Source of the DNA: CBDDIP01 sp965229005
GTDB taxonomy: Bacteria; Actinomycetota; Acidimicrobiia; Acidimicrobiales; Ilumatobacteraceae
Assembly (NCBI GenBank): GCA_965229005.1
Contig: CBDDIP010000002.1
Location: 124,001 to 188,000 of the forward strand
Direction: 5' to 3'
Length of the DNA stretch: 64,000 nt
Program-made: the position numbers and the translations under genes
The notes under the pieces: generated by a model
The model's input: the letters and a program-made list of their open reading frames with translations, nothing else
Databases searched by the model: none
Told to the model about the DNA's origin: nothing
Shown: positions 52,857-61,786 of the stretch, one piece after another
Layout of the letters: each line of letters begins with the position of its first letter
How positions within the stretch are numbered: the stretch's first letter is position 1

Positions 52857-53942
52857 TCACAACTCTGACAGCACGGCTTTCAGCTTGGGCAGCTCCATCG
52901 CCCGGGCCATGATCTCGTCCATCCCACCGATCACGCCGGTGAGGTTGGCGAGCACGACGTGCTCCAGCCCGTTGCGGGCGTACGCCTCGAACTGCCCGGC
53001 CAGCTCGTCGGCGTTGCCGATGAACAGCACCTGTTGCACCATCTCGAACGGGATCGTCGGTGCCAGGTCGCGCAGGTCGTCGGGGCTGAGGTCGTGGATG
53101 ATCACGTCGATGAAGCCCTTCGAGTCGTTGCCCAGCGGGTGGGTCAGTCCGTTGGCCTCCCACATCGAGCCCATGGCGAACAGGCCGAACAGCTTGCCCA
53201 GCGGCTCGGCCTCGAACATCGCCGCGGCCCGGTCGATGCTCTCGGCGAAGATGATGAACGGCAGCAGCGAGGCCTCGGGCGTCGGCCGTCCCGCCGCGGC
53301 GGCGTGCTTGGCGACGGTGGCGAGGTTGGCGCCGTACTCGTCCGGTGTCATCCACCACGCCGGGATCCACCCGTCGCCGTACTGACCGGTGAGGCGCAAC
53401 ATGCGCGGCCCGTGCCCGGCCACCCACACCTTCGGCCCGCCACGACCCTCGGCCGTCAGCGGGAGGCCCATCCTGCCGATGCCGGTCGGCATGCGGCCGG
53501 TGTCGAGCAGGCTGCGCAGCTCGACCAGCACCTCCTCCAGCACTCCCACCGGGCGATCGAACGGGTAGCCGAACGGGAGCAGGCTCTCCGCCTCGCCCGA
53601 GCCGATGCCGAGGATGAACCCGCCGGCGAGCATGTCGTTCAGGGTCAGTGCGGTGCGGGCCAGATCGGCAGCCCCACGTCGTGTCGCGTCCGTGACCGAG
53701 ATGCCGTAGGCCCGATCGGTCATCGTGCTGATCCGCGCCCCGTAGCAGAAGGGGTCGTAGAACGCGTCGGGGTCGGCGGCCAGTGCAGACAGCGGCGTCT
53801 CAGCCCACAGCCCGGGGTGGAACACACCGAGGATGTGGTCGGGCGCCCAGTAGGAGTCGAAGCCGACGTCCTCGTACATCGGCAGCAGCTGCTCGGTGCT
53901 GCCGAACGGGAACTGGGCGGGCAGGTTCATGCCGACTTTCAT
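52857..53942 (-). CDS. LLM-class F420-type oxidoreductase
   Basis: A 361-aa TIM barrel: GFDSYWAPDHILG (about 33-45), GFILGIGSGEAESLLPFG (about 126-143) and LRLTGQYGDGWIP (about 190-202). These features fit F420-dependent LLM enzymes such as those acting on cyclic ketones. Upstream residues before MKVGMN are not protein-like, so that start is used. Part of a five-gene leftward operon with a second LLM gene upstream. Confidence 0.87.
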   Translation of the reverse strand: MKVGMNLPAQFPFGSTEQLLPMYEDVGFDSYWAPDHILGVFHPGLWAETPLSALAADPDAFYDPFCYGARISTMTDRAYGISVTDATRRGAADLARTALTLNDMLAGGFILGIGSGEAESLLPFGYPFDRPVGVLEEVLVELRSLLDTGRMPTGIGRMGLPLTAEGRGGPKVWVAGHGPRMLRLTGQYGDGWIPAWWMTPDEYGANLATVAKHAAAAGRPTPEASLLPFIIFAESIDRAAAMFEAEPLGKLFGLFAMGSMWEANGLTHPLGNDSKGFIDVIIHDLSPDDLRDLAPTIPFEMVQQVLFIGNADELAGQFEAYARNGLEHVVLANLTGVIGGMDEIMARAMELPKLKAVLSEL

Positions 53943-53985
53943 GCGAGTCGTCCTCTCGGGTTCGTTCGTGTGCACGTGTGTGCGT

Positions 53986-54963
53986 TCATGTTCCGGCCAG
54001 TCGTTCGACGATCGGGGCGACGGCGTCCATCACCCGCGCGGCGAACGTGACGTAGCTGATGCCGTAGCGCTCGCGCCGTTCGATCAACCGGTCGCAGATG
54101 GCGTCGACGGTGCCGACCAGCGCGTGCGGGTGGTCGGCGAACTCTGCGGCCTCGAGACCGAAGCCGGCAGCCATCTTCTCGAGCACGGCGCCGTCGGCTC
54201 CCGGCTCGGTGACGACGGTGAAGTAGGCGGCGATCTCGAGCTCGACGTCGGCGAAGCGCGCCCCGGCCCCGTCGGCGACCCACTGCACCTTCTGCTCGGT
54301 CAACGATGCGGTCGACGATCCAACGCCGGCCGCGCCGAGCTTGCCCGACGAGTTGTCGAAGTTGAGGCTGACGATGTCGGCCTCGCGACCGGCGATCCCG
54401 AGGATCCGCGGCGCGCCGCCACCGATCATCAACGATGGCATCGGACGCTGCACCGGCTTGGGTACGGCCTCGAAGCCAACGGCGTGCACGTGCGTGCCGC
54501 GCTGGTCGAGCTCGCCGTCGGCGAAGCTGGCCCGCAGCAGGGCGATGGTCTCCTCCAACCGATCGATGCGCACGGACGCCTTGTCGAAGGCCACGCCCAT
54601 CGCCTCGTACTCGTTGGCCAGCCACCCTGCACCGAGCCCCATCTCCAGCCGCCCGCCGGAGAAGAAGTCGAGCGTGGCCAGCTCCTTGGCCAGCATCACC
54701 GGGTTGCGGTAGTCCACGCACAGGACGCGCGCGCCGATGCGGATCCGCTCGGTGGCTTCGGCGGCGACGGCCATTGCCGGCACGGCAGCCAGGTTCTGCA
54801 CCGGGTGGTTGGTGGCAGCCAACGCCGGGCCTGGCCCGATGACGTGATCGGCGACGCTGAACGTGGAGAACTCGAGCTCCTCCGCGTGTCGCGCCAGCCC
54901 GCGCCACTCGGCAGCCGTCTCGGCCGCGTAGGCCTGCACGCCGAACCGGAACGGACGACTCAT
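53986..54963 (-). CDS. LLM-class flavin/F420 oxidoreductase
   Basis: A 325-aa TIM barrel opening FRFGVQAYAAETAAEW, with FSVADHVIGPGP (about 35-46), RIRIGARVLCVDYRNPVMLAKELATLD (about 74-100) and GRLEMGLGAGWLANEYEAMG (about 105-124). It is a different subgroup from the neighbouring LLM protein. It overlaps the PEP-utilising gene by ATGA and is 43 bases before the next LLM gene. Confidence 0.87.
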   Translation of the reverse strand: MSRPFRFGVQAYAAETAAEWRGLARHAEELEFSTFSVADHVIGPGPALAATNHPVQNLAAVPAMAVAAEATERIRIGARVLCVDYRNPVMLAKELATLDFFSGGRLEMGLGAGWLANEYEAMGVAFDKASVRIDRLEETIALLRASFADGELDQRGTHVHAVGFEAVPKPVQRPMPSLMIGGGAPRILGIAGREADIVSLNFDNSSGKLGAAGVGSSTASLTEQKVQWVADGAGARFADVELEIAAYFTVVTEPGADGAVLEKMAAGFGLEAAEFADHPHALVGTVDAICDRLIERRERYGISYVTFAARVMDAVAPIVERLAGT

Positions 54964-56708
54964 TCGCTCGCCAGCTTCAACACGGTGACGGTGCCGGTGT
55001 CGCCGTTGACCTCGACCATCGCCCCGTTGGGGATGCGCACCGTCGCGTCGGTGGCCGACACGACGCACGGCAGGCCGAGCTCGCGGCAGACGATGATCGA
55101 GTGGCTGATCTGCCCGCCGACGTTGACCACCACGGCGCCGGCGGCCATGAACAGCGGCGTCCACGCCGGATCGGTGAGGGGAGCCACCATCACGTCGCCG
55201 GGCTGCAGGTCGCCCGGTTCGGCCGGATCGGTGATGACGGTCGCCCGTCCGACGTAGGTGCCGGCGCAACCGGGCACGCCCTGGATCACGTCGCCCTCAC
55301 TCGCGGCAACGGCACCGCTGGAGCCTCGACGCGGGTACTCGGCCAGCGGCGGCACCTTGCCGTCGCGGATGAAGTACGGCGGCTCGAGGTCGAACAGGGC
55401 CACCCATGCCGCGTGCCGATCGGCCAGCGTCGAGCGGAACGAGCCGGGATCGGCGACGAACGCGTCCAGCTCCGAGTCGAGCAGCATGAACACATGTGCC
55501 GCGTCGGCGAGATCGCCCGCGGCCGCGTGCCGCCGTCCGAGCTCGCGGAACGCCATGCGCCCCTCGTGCACGACGCGGATGACGTTGGTCTTCGTGCGTT
55601 CGCGGAACGCCAGCTGGCTCGAGGCGGCGAGCCCGGCCTCGAACTGGCCGGCGAGCTCCTCGCCCAGCGGCGCGACCAGTGCACGCACGTCGGCAGTCAC
55701 TTGCTCGCGCTCGGCGGCGCGTGCCGCGTTGCGGCGGCTCGGGGACTCGTCATCGCTCTGCAACCGCACCCTGCCGATCGCCGCCAGCGCGATCTCCGGT
55801 CGCGTCTCCCAGGTGTCGGCGGTCATCTCCCACTCGTTCGGACCGCGCGACCCGAAGTCGAACAGGAACTCGTCGAAGTCGCGAAGGAATTCGGTGGCGT
55901 CCGGTGAGCCGCTCGACGCGAGCCGCTGCAGCAACCCGTCGACACCGGCGTCGAACGCCGCGGTGAGCTCCGGCGAGCGACGCACCGTGCGCGACAGGTC
56001 CCACATCGCGTAGCTCGGCTCGGCCGAGTCGACGTCGCCGATCCCGGCGACGAGTTTCATCGGCACGGTCGGGTCGCCGATCGCCTGGCCCACGGCGAAC
56101 AGCACACCCGGGGCGATCCCCGAGCTCGACGACGACACGGTGTGACTGTCGAACAGCTTGCGCAGCATCGGCTGCGTGGTTCGTGCGTGGGCGATCAGCT
56201 CGGCGTCGCTGGCCGCCGCCAGGTCCGGGCGGTTGCGACGCAGCTCGATGGTCGCCGCCTTCTCGTCGTCGATCTCCGGCCATGACGTGGTCGTCATCAC
56301 CCAGCCGAGGTGCTCGAGGATCTTCGGGACGAGCTCCGGCCGGTCGTCCAGCGGGTGGGCGGTGTACTTCGGCACGTCGGGGTGGTCACCGAAGAAGGCC
56401 AGGTCGAGCTGCTCGACGGTGACCGCAGGACTGCGCACGCCCTGCATGCGCACGTTGGAGAGGTTGATGTAGAAGTAGCCGCCGAAGAAGCCGCACGCCT
56501 CCGGGCGCACCGGGTCGAACTCGTCGGCGGTGTAGCTGCCCACGCGCACGTAGCCGTCGGCCCAACCAAGGCACAGCCCGCCGTCCCACGAGAACGTCTG
56601 CCCGAGCGGACTGGCGGGCGACGGCAGCACCTCGCCGGCGTTCGATCGTGTGTAGTGCGGCCAACGCGCGCTCGGTGTCCAGTCCGTCATCCAGCCAGAC
56701 GTGCCCAT
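54960..56708 (-). CDS. PEP-utilising swivel-domain protein lacking an ATP-grasp domain (paralogue 2)
   Basis: A 582-aa paralogue of the protein encoded at 48343 with the same layout: WPHYTRSNAGEVLPSPASPLG near the N-terminus, GFFGGYFYINLS, a helical middle with FDFGSRGPNEWEM, and a C-terminal swivel domain with GQISHSIIVCRELGLP (phospho-His536, the same number as in paralogue 1). No ATP-binding domain. It leads an operon with two LLM oxidoreductases, a P450 and an SDR. GGGGGA precedes the ATG. Confidence 0.8.
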   Translation of the reverse strand: MGTSGWMTDWTPSARWPHYTRSNAGEVLPSPASPLGQTFSWDGGLCLGWADGYVRVGSYTADEFDPVRPEACGFFGGYFYINLSNVRMQGVRSPAVTVEQLDLAFFGDHPDVPKYTAHPLDDRPELVPKILEHLGWVMTTTSWPEIDDEKAATIELRRNRPDLAAASDAELIAHARTTQPMLRKLFDSHTVSSSSSGIAPGVLFAVGQAIGDPTVPMKLVAGIGDVDSAEPSYAMWDLSRTVRRSPELTAAFDAGVDGLLQRLASSGSPDATEFLRDFDEFLFDFGSRGPNEWEMTADTWETRPEIALAAIGRVRLQSDDESPSRRNAARAAEREQVTADVRALVAPLGEELAGQFEAGLAASSQLAFRERTKTNVIRVVHEGRMAFRELGRRHAAAGDLADAAHVFMLLDSELDAFVADPGSFRSTLADRHAAWVALFDLEPPYFIRDGKVPPLAEYPRRGSSGAVAASEGDVIQGVPGCAGTYVGRATVITDPAEPGDLQPGDVMVAPLTDPAWTPLFMAAGAVVVNVGGQISHSIIVCRELGLPCVVSATDATVRIPNGAMVEVNGDTGTVTVLKLASE

Positions 56709-56757
56709 TCGGTCCCCCAGTTCCCGGTCGCGGAACGCCCCCGTCCCTCGACCTGCA

Positions 56758-56779
56758 GATAACTAATCAATCGGTAAGT
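56758..56779 (-). promoter_or_regulatory. Shared regulon palindrome, site 4
   Basis: On the minus strand, ACTTACCGATT then GATTAGTTATC, 49 bases upstream of the PEP-utilising paralogue 2 operon. The next gene to the right ends here, so only the leftward operon is controlled. Confidence 0.7.
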
Positions 56780-56809
56780 AAAGCACAGCGTGGCTCGTCG
56801 GTCGAGCCG

Positions 56810-58366
56810 TCAACGCGACCAGTACGGGGCCCGCAGCGCCCGCTTGTTGATCTTCCCCATCGTCGTGCGACCGAGGTCGTCGACCAGCTCCACCGAACGC
56901 GGGCACTTGTAGTGGCTGAGCCGTTCGCGGCACCAGGCGACGAGCGCCTGCGGGTCCGGGGGCGCTGCCGGGTCGCGCGGGATGACGAGCGCTTTCAGCT
57001 CCTCGCCCATCTCCGGATGGGGCACACCGATGCATGCCACGTCGACCACGTCCGGGTGCTCGATCAGCACCTGCTCGGCCTCGGCCGGGTAGATGTTGAC
57101 CCCGCCAGCGACGACCATGTCGCTGAACCGATCGGTGATGAACACGTAGCCGTCGGCATCCACGTAGCCGACCTCGCCGAGCGTGAACACGCCGGGAGCG
57201 ATGTGCGCCGCAGCGGTCTTCTCCGGGTCGTTCGGGTAGACGATCCCGCGGCCGGTGGTGTCGCGGAAGTAGAGGCGCCCTTCCACCATCGCCGGCACCT
57301 CAGCACCGTCCTCGTCGAACACGAGCGCCTCGAACGGCGGCACGGCGCGGCCGACCGAGCCGGGGTGCTCGAGCCACTCGGCGCTGGAGATCGAGCACGT
57401 CGTGCCGACCTCGGTGGCGCCGTAGGCGTCGGTGAACACCGGGCCCCACCACTCGATCATCGCCCGCTTCACCTCGACCGGGCACGCCGCGCCGGTGTGC
57501 GCGACGAGCTGCATCGACGACACGTCGTAGCGAGCCTTCACCTCGTCGGGCAGGGCGAGGAGGCGGACGAAGTGCGTCGGCACCATCACCGTGCTCTCGG
57601 TGCGGTGCTCCTCGATGGCCTGCAGCGTGGCCTCGGCGTCGAAGCGATCGAGGATCACCGACGGGATCCCGGCCACCAGCAGGCGCATCCCGGACAGCGG
57701 ACCGGTGTGGTACATCGGCCCGACGACGAGGTGCGTGCCGAAGGCGGCGAAGCGGTTGGTCTGCAGGGCGGCGAGGTGCTCGACCATCGTCGGCCCGCCG
57801 GCGAACATCGACGGCGGCAGCTCGGTGCCCTTCGGCAACCCGGTGGTGCCCGAGGTGTAGAGCAGGTTCGGGCGTGGCTCGGTGGTCAACGGCGGCTCAC
57901 CGGTCGGCGCCTGCGCCAGCCACGCATCCCAGTCGACGACGCCCTCACGCCCGACCCCATCACGACCGTCGCACCCCCAGCCGACGACCAGCGGGGCACG
58001 TCCACCGTCACCGGTGATGGTGGCGACCGCGGCCAGTGCACGATCGACGGTTGCCGGGCCGACGAACACGATGGCGCTGGCCGAGTCGCGCAGGATGTAC
58101 GCGGCCTCGTCGGCGGTGAGGTGGAAGTTCACCGGCACGGTCGACGCGCCGCCGAGCAGACCGCCGAGGTGAGCCAGGGCAGTCTCGTTCGCGTTCTCGG
58201 CGAAGACGGCGATGCGGTGCGCCGGTCCGAGGTCGGAGCGCAGCACCTCGTTGGCAACACGGTCGAGCACGTCGCCGACCTGCGCCCACGTCAGCGCAGC
58301 GGAACGATCGCGCAGGGCGATCTCGTTCGGACGGGCCGCGGCGAGCGCGGTGGCGAAGGCAGGCAT
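56810..58366 (-). CDS. Acyl-CoA synthetase/AMP-dependent ligase
   Basis: A 518-aa adenylating enzyme: P-loop YTSGTTGLPKG (about 169-179), YGATEVGTT, the hinge GYVDADGYVFITDRFSDMV (about 400-418) and the catalytic Lys in GKINK near the end. It activates a carboxylic acid with ATP and CoA, which would start the pathway. Coupled to the SnoaL-like gene by a 1-base TGATG overlap. Confidence 0.92.
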   Translation of the reverse strand: MPAFATALAAARPNEIALRDRSAALTWAQVGDVLDRVANEVLRSDLGPAHRIAVFAENANETALAHLGGLLGGASTVPVNFHLTADEAAYILRDSASAIVFVGPATVDRALAAVATITGDGGRAPLVVGWGCDGRDGVGREGVVDWDAWLAQAPTGEPPLTTEPRPNLLYTSGTTGLPKGTELPPSMFAGGPTMVEHLAALQTNRFAAFGTHLVVGPMYHTGPLSGMRLLVAGIPSVILDRFDAEATLQAIEEHRTESTVMVPTHFVRLLALPDEVKARYDVSSMQLVAHTGAACPVEVKRAMIEWWGPVFTDAYGATEVGTTCSISSAEWLEHPGSVGRAVPPFEALVFDEDGAEVPAMVEGRLYFRDTTGRGIVYPNDPEKTAAAHIAPGVFTLGEVGYVDADGYVFITDRFSDMVVAGGVNIYPAEAEQVLIEHPDVVDVACIGVPHPEMGEELKALVIPRDPAAPPDPQALVAWCRERLSHYKCPRSVELVDDLGRTTMGKINKRALRAPYWSR

Positions 58367-58842
58367 CAGACGTCCGCTCGGCCAGCGAGACCGGCGGCGG
58401 TGTTGGTGAACTCGGCGGACAGGTCGGGCGGGCCGGTGTAGTGGATGCGCAGGACCCGGTTGGTGAACCGCCAGCCGTCGGCGGTGCGCACGTACGCATC
58501 GTCGTAGTTGGCCAGCAGGATGCCCGCATCTCCATCGGCCCGGCGGTACCGCTCGTTGATGTACCAACGCCCGGCCGCGACATCGGGGCTGCCCGTGTGC
58601 CAGGCGTCGCCGTTGACCACGTTCTGGACGACGGCCTCCATGCCGCCCATCGCCCGCTGCCACAGCTCGACGATCGCCGTCCGGCCCTGCACGTGGCGGC
58701 CCCGGCCGAGGTCCCACTCGGCGTCGTCCGCCCAGCAGCTGCCCCACTGCTCGGCGTCGCGGTGCACGACCGCGTCGGCGTAGCGATGCACCAGGCGCTG
58801 GATGGCGATCAGGTCGTCGACGGAGACCGGGCTCGTGCTCAC
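58366..58842 (-). CDS. SnoaL-like (NTF2-fold) protein
   Basis: A 158-aa protein starting at GTG: DDLIAIQRLVHRYADAVVHRDAEQWGSCWADDAEW (about 9-43) then GRTAIVELWQRAM and the closing GWRFTNRVLRIHYTG. It resembles hydratase or isomerase members and the SnoaL-like protein encoded at 35276. First gene of the operon with the acyl-CoA ligase; palindrome site 5 is 19 bases upstream. Confidence 0.78.
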   Translation of the reverse strand: MSTSPVSVDDLIAIQRLVHRYADAVVHRDAEQWGSCWADDAEWDLGRGRHVQGRTAIVELWQRAMGGMEAVVQNVVNGDAWHTGSPDVAAGRWYINERYRRADGDAGILLANYDDAYVRTADGWRFTNRVLRIHYTGPPDLSAEFTNTAAGLAGRADV

Positions 58843-58861
58843 CGATGTACTCTCGCACCAA

Positions 58862-58883
58862 ACTAACCAACTGTTCAATAAGT
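58862..58883 (-). promoter_or_regulatory. Shared regulon palindrome, site 5
   Basis: On the minus strand, ACTTATTGAAC then AGTTGGTTAGT. It is the most symmetric at its ends, with ACT and AGT closing it. Between the divergent SnoaL/ligase and Rieske copy 4/VOC operons. Confidence 0.72.
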
Positions 58884-58897
58884 AGGATCGGAGGCCG

Positions 58898-60163
58898 ATG
58901 GACGCCGCGCTCATCGACCGGCTGCGCGACGAGATGCGCGCCGAATTCGCTCGCACCGCCCCGCCGCCAGGGTTCCCGGCGTTCCACGACATCCCCGTCG
59001 GGCGCCACACCAGCCGCGAGTTCTGGGATCTCGAGCAGGAGCACCTCTGGCCGCACGTGTGGGTGCTCGCCGGACGCGTCGAGGACATCGCCAACGTCGG
59101 CGACTTCGTGCTGTTCGACGACCTGCGCGTGCCCGTCATCCTGATCCGCGGCAAAGACGGCGAGGTTCGCGCCTTCTACAACACGTGCCAGCACCGCGGC
59201 GCGCCGGTCGTGCGCGACACGGCCGGCACCGCGCGCACGCTGCGCTGCCAGTACCACTCCTGGACCTACGACATCACGTCCGGCGCGTTGATCAACGTCC
59301 CGGACGAACGCGACTTCGTCGGCCTCGACCGCGCCGAGCGCTGCCTGCCGATGCTGCGCTGCGAGGTGTGGGACGGATGGATCTTCGTCAACCAGGACCA
59401 CGACGCGCCGGCACTGTCCGCGTGGTTGGGCCGGATCCCCGAGCAGTTCGCCCAGTTCCAGGGACCGTCGCTGCACACCGTCGCTCGACGCAGCAAGGTC
59501 GTCTCGTGCAACTGGAAGGTGACTGCCGAGGCGTTCCTCGAGGTGTACCACTTCCGCCACATCCACAGCCGCAACGGCGAGACGCAGTTGGACAACCGCG
59601 GGGCGACGATGGGTCTGCTGCCCAACGGTCATTCGCGCATGGTCACCCCGTTCTCGACGAGCGCGTGCGCCAACCTCGGGATGGCCGCATGGGACGACTG
59701 GCAGCACTTCGAGTCGCCCGGCTTCATCGACATCCCGACCGTCGCCGACGTGGTCCGCAGCACGAGCACCGCCTACTCGATCTTTCCGAACCTGATCACC
59801 CCGGTCGCCGCCTACGGGTTCCCGTTCATCACGTTCTGGCCGATCGACCACCGCACCACGCGGATCGCCTGGACGCACTACGCGCCCGGGCCGTTCACAG
59901 CAGACACGGCGCGCGAGCCGCTCGGACCGGTGTGGCAGAAGCGCATGGACACCTTCGACCAGATCATGGCCGAGGACTTCGCCAACCTCGAGCCGATGCA
60001 GCGATCGATGGAGTCTCCGGCGATGCGCGGCATGCCCATCAACTACCAGGAGCGCCGCATCTGGCACTTCCACGAGCAGCTCGATCGGATGATCGGCGCG
60101 AACCGGATCCCGCCGGAGCTGCGCATCGCTCCCCTCCTCGATCGCTACGTCGAGCGCGGCTGA
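58898..60163 (+). CDS. Rieske oxygenase alpha subunit (copy 4)
   Basis: A 421-aa enzyme. Rieske ligands are C97-x-H99 and C117-x2-H120 (CQHRG, CQYHSW). The iron motif is E211-x3-E215-x2-H218-x4-H223, again with Glu in the bridging position. The ATG is 14 bases after the palindrome, so the leader is very short. It is followed by a VOC gene with a 1-base overlap, so the two probably act in sequence. Confidence 0.9.
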   Translation: MDAALIDRLRDEMRAEFARTAPPPGFPAFHDIPVGRHTSREFWDLEQEHLWPHVWVLAGRVEDIANVGDFVLFDDLRVPVILIRGKDGEVRAFYNTCQHRGAPVVRDTAGTARTLRCQYHSWTYDITSGALINVPDERDFVGLDRAERCLPMLRCEVWDGWIFVNQDHDAPALSAWLGRIPEQFAQFQGPSLHTVARRSKVVSCNWKVTAEAFLEVYHFRHIHSRNGETQLDNRGATMGLLPNGHSRMVTPFSTSACANLGMAAWDDWQHFESPGFIDIPTVADVVRSTSTAYSIFPNLITPVAAYGFPFITFWPIDHRTTRIAWTHYAPGPFTADTAREPLGPVWQKRMDTFDQIMAEDFANLEPMQRSMESPAMRGMPINYQERRIWHFHEQLDRMIGANRIPPELRIAPLLDRYVERG

Positions 60164-60633
60164 TGCCGAACTCCGTGCTCGGTTCGCCGGTGCAGATCGC
60201 CTACGCGGTCGATGATGTGCACGCCGCTGCGGCCCGGTTCGCCGCCACCACCGGTGCCGGGCCGTTCATCGTCGTCGAGCACATCGCGCTGGCCGACGTG
60301 CGCCGCGCCGACGGCATCGAGACGTTCGACCACTCCTCCGCCTACGGGCAGTGGGGCGAGGTGATGGTCGAGCTGGTGCAGGAGCACGGCGCACCGTTGC
60401 GCTCGCGGGGAGGGCTGCACCACCTGGCGTTCATGGTGCCCGACCTCACCGCGGCACGCGTCGAGTGCGCCGAGCGGGGCTGGCCGGAGGTGCTGTGGGC
60501 CACGACGGCGAGCGGGCAGGAGTTCGTGTTCCACGACGCGCTCGACGAGCTCGGACACCTCGTCGAGCTGTACGAGCCGTCACCGCGGCTGCTCGCGTTC
60601 TACGCGCGGGTTCGCGCCATGGCGACCGACTGA
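60163..60633 (+). CDS. VOC-family protein (glyoxalase-like)
   Basis: A 156-aa protein starting in TGATG: VQIAYAVDDVHAAAARFAATTGAGPF (about 10-35), HHLAFMVPDLTAARVECAERG (about 86-106) and HLVELYEP. It resembles the VOC protein upstream of Rieske copy 3; both could process a product of the adjacent oxygenase. It ends 4 bases before the convergent thiolase stop. Confidence 0.8.
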   Translation: MPNSVLGSPVQIAYAVDDVHAAAARFAATTGAGPFIVVEHIALADVRRADGIETFDHSSAYGQWGEVMVELVQEHGAPLRSRGGLHHLAFMVPDLTAARVECAERGWPEVLWATTASGQEFVFHDALDELGHLVELYEPSPRLLAFYARVRAMATD

Positions 60634-60637
60634 TCCC

Positions 60638-61786
60638 CTAGCGACTGAGGATCGTCACGCCGGAGATGCCGGGGGCGCCGTACACGTGCGTGTACGCGGT
60701 CCGCGGCTCGCCCGGCACCTGGCGCTCGCCGGCGTCGCCGCGCAGCTGCAACACGTTCTCGTAGACCTGGCGCAGTCCGGACGCGCCGATCGGCTCGCCG
60801 TTGGCCAGGCAGCCGCCGTCGGTGTTGACCGGGAAGCGGCCGTTGATCTCGGTGTCGCCGTTGGCCAGCATCGCCTCCTGCTCGCCGTGCTCGCAGAACC
60901 CGTTCTCGGCCATGTGCATGATCTCCGCGCCGGACTCGGTGTCCTGCAGTTGGGCGAGATCGATGTCCTCGGGACCCATCCCGGCCATCTCGAACGCGGC
61001 CTTCGACGCATCGACCGTCGGGCCGGCGTTGTGCTCGAGCGCGATCGACGGAGCAAGCACCTCGAAGCTGCCGAAGCGGCGCGAGCGAACCACGGCGGCG
61101 TTGAGGAAGATCGGCCGATCGGTGTACTTGTGGGCATCACTGGCCTTGGCCAGGATCAGCGCCACACCGCCTTCGCCGGGCGAGCAGAACATGTACTGCG
61201 TCAGCGGGTAGGACAGCATCGCCGAGGCCAGCACCTCCTCCTCGGAGATCGGCTTGCGCCGCCAGGCCATCGGGTTGATCGCCCCGTTGCGGAACGCCTT
61301 CGCGCTGACCTTCGCCAACGAGTCCTGGCTGATGCCGTACTCGTGCATGTAGCGGTTGATCTTCATCCCGAAGAACTGCGTCGTCAGTGCCAGGCCGGAC
61401 TGGCCGTACCAGTTGCCGATGCCCGACGACTTCGTGTCGACGCGGAACGCGCCGCGCTCGTGCTTGTCGAAGCCGATGGCGATGCCCAGCTCGAAGACAC
61501 CGGAGCGGATGGTGTTGTAGGCGCTGAACAGCGCCGAGCCACCGGTGGCACAGCCGTTGGCGACGTTGATGAACTGCAGACCCGTCAGGCCGAGGCGCGA
61601 CACCATCGTGTCGGCCGCGCCGGCGGAGTGCGATCCGCCGAAGGCGAACTGCATCGCCTCCCACCCGAGGCCGGCATCGGCCAGCGCGCGCCGCACGGCG
61701 ATGACGCCCTGGTCCATGCCCGAGACGCCGTCGTGCCGGCCGAACTCGTGCATGCCGATGCCGACGATGGCCACCTGGTCGCTCAT
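60638..61786 (-). CDS. Thiolase-family acyl-CoA acyltransferase (SCPx/lipid-transfer type)
   Basis: A 382-aa protein: IVGIGMHEFGRHDG at the start, the catalytic Cys79 in NVANGCATGGSALFSA, and GDTEINGRFPVNTDGGCLANGEPIGASGLRQVYE near the C-terminus. It belongs to the SCPx/LtpD group that works with a DUF35 partner in beta-ketoacyl or beta-hydroxyacyl (retro-aldol) cleavage of steroid-type side chains. Partner encoded just upstream with an ATGA overlap. Confidence 0.88.
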   Translation of the reverse strand: MSDQVAIVGIGMHEFGRHDGVSGMDQGVIAVRRALADAGLGWEAMQFAFGGSHSAGAADTMVSRLGLTGLQFINVANGCATGGSALFSAYNTIRSGVFELGIAIGFDKHERGAFRVDTKSSGIGNWYGQSGLALTTQFFGMKINRYMHEYGISQDSLAKVSAKAFRNGAINPMAWRRKPISEEEVLASAMLSYPLTQYMFCSPGEGGVALILAKASDAHKYTDRPIFLNAAVVRSRRFGSFEVLAPSIALEHNAGPTVDASKAAFEMAGMGPEDIDLAQLQDTESGAEIMHMAENGFCEHGEQEAMLANGDTEINGRFPVNTDGGCLANGEPIGASGLRQVYENVLQLRGDAGERQVPGEPRTAYTHVYGAPGISGVTILSR

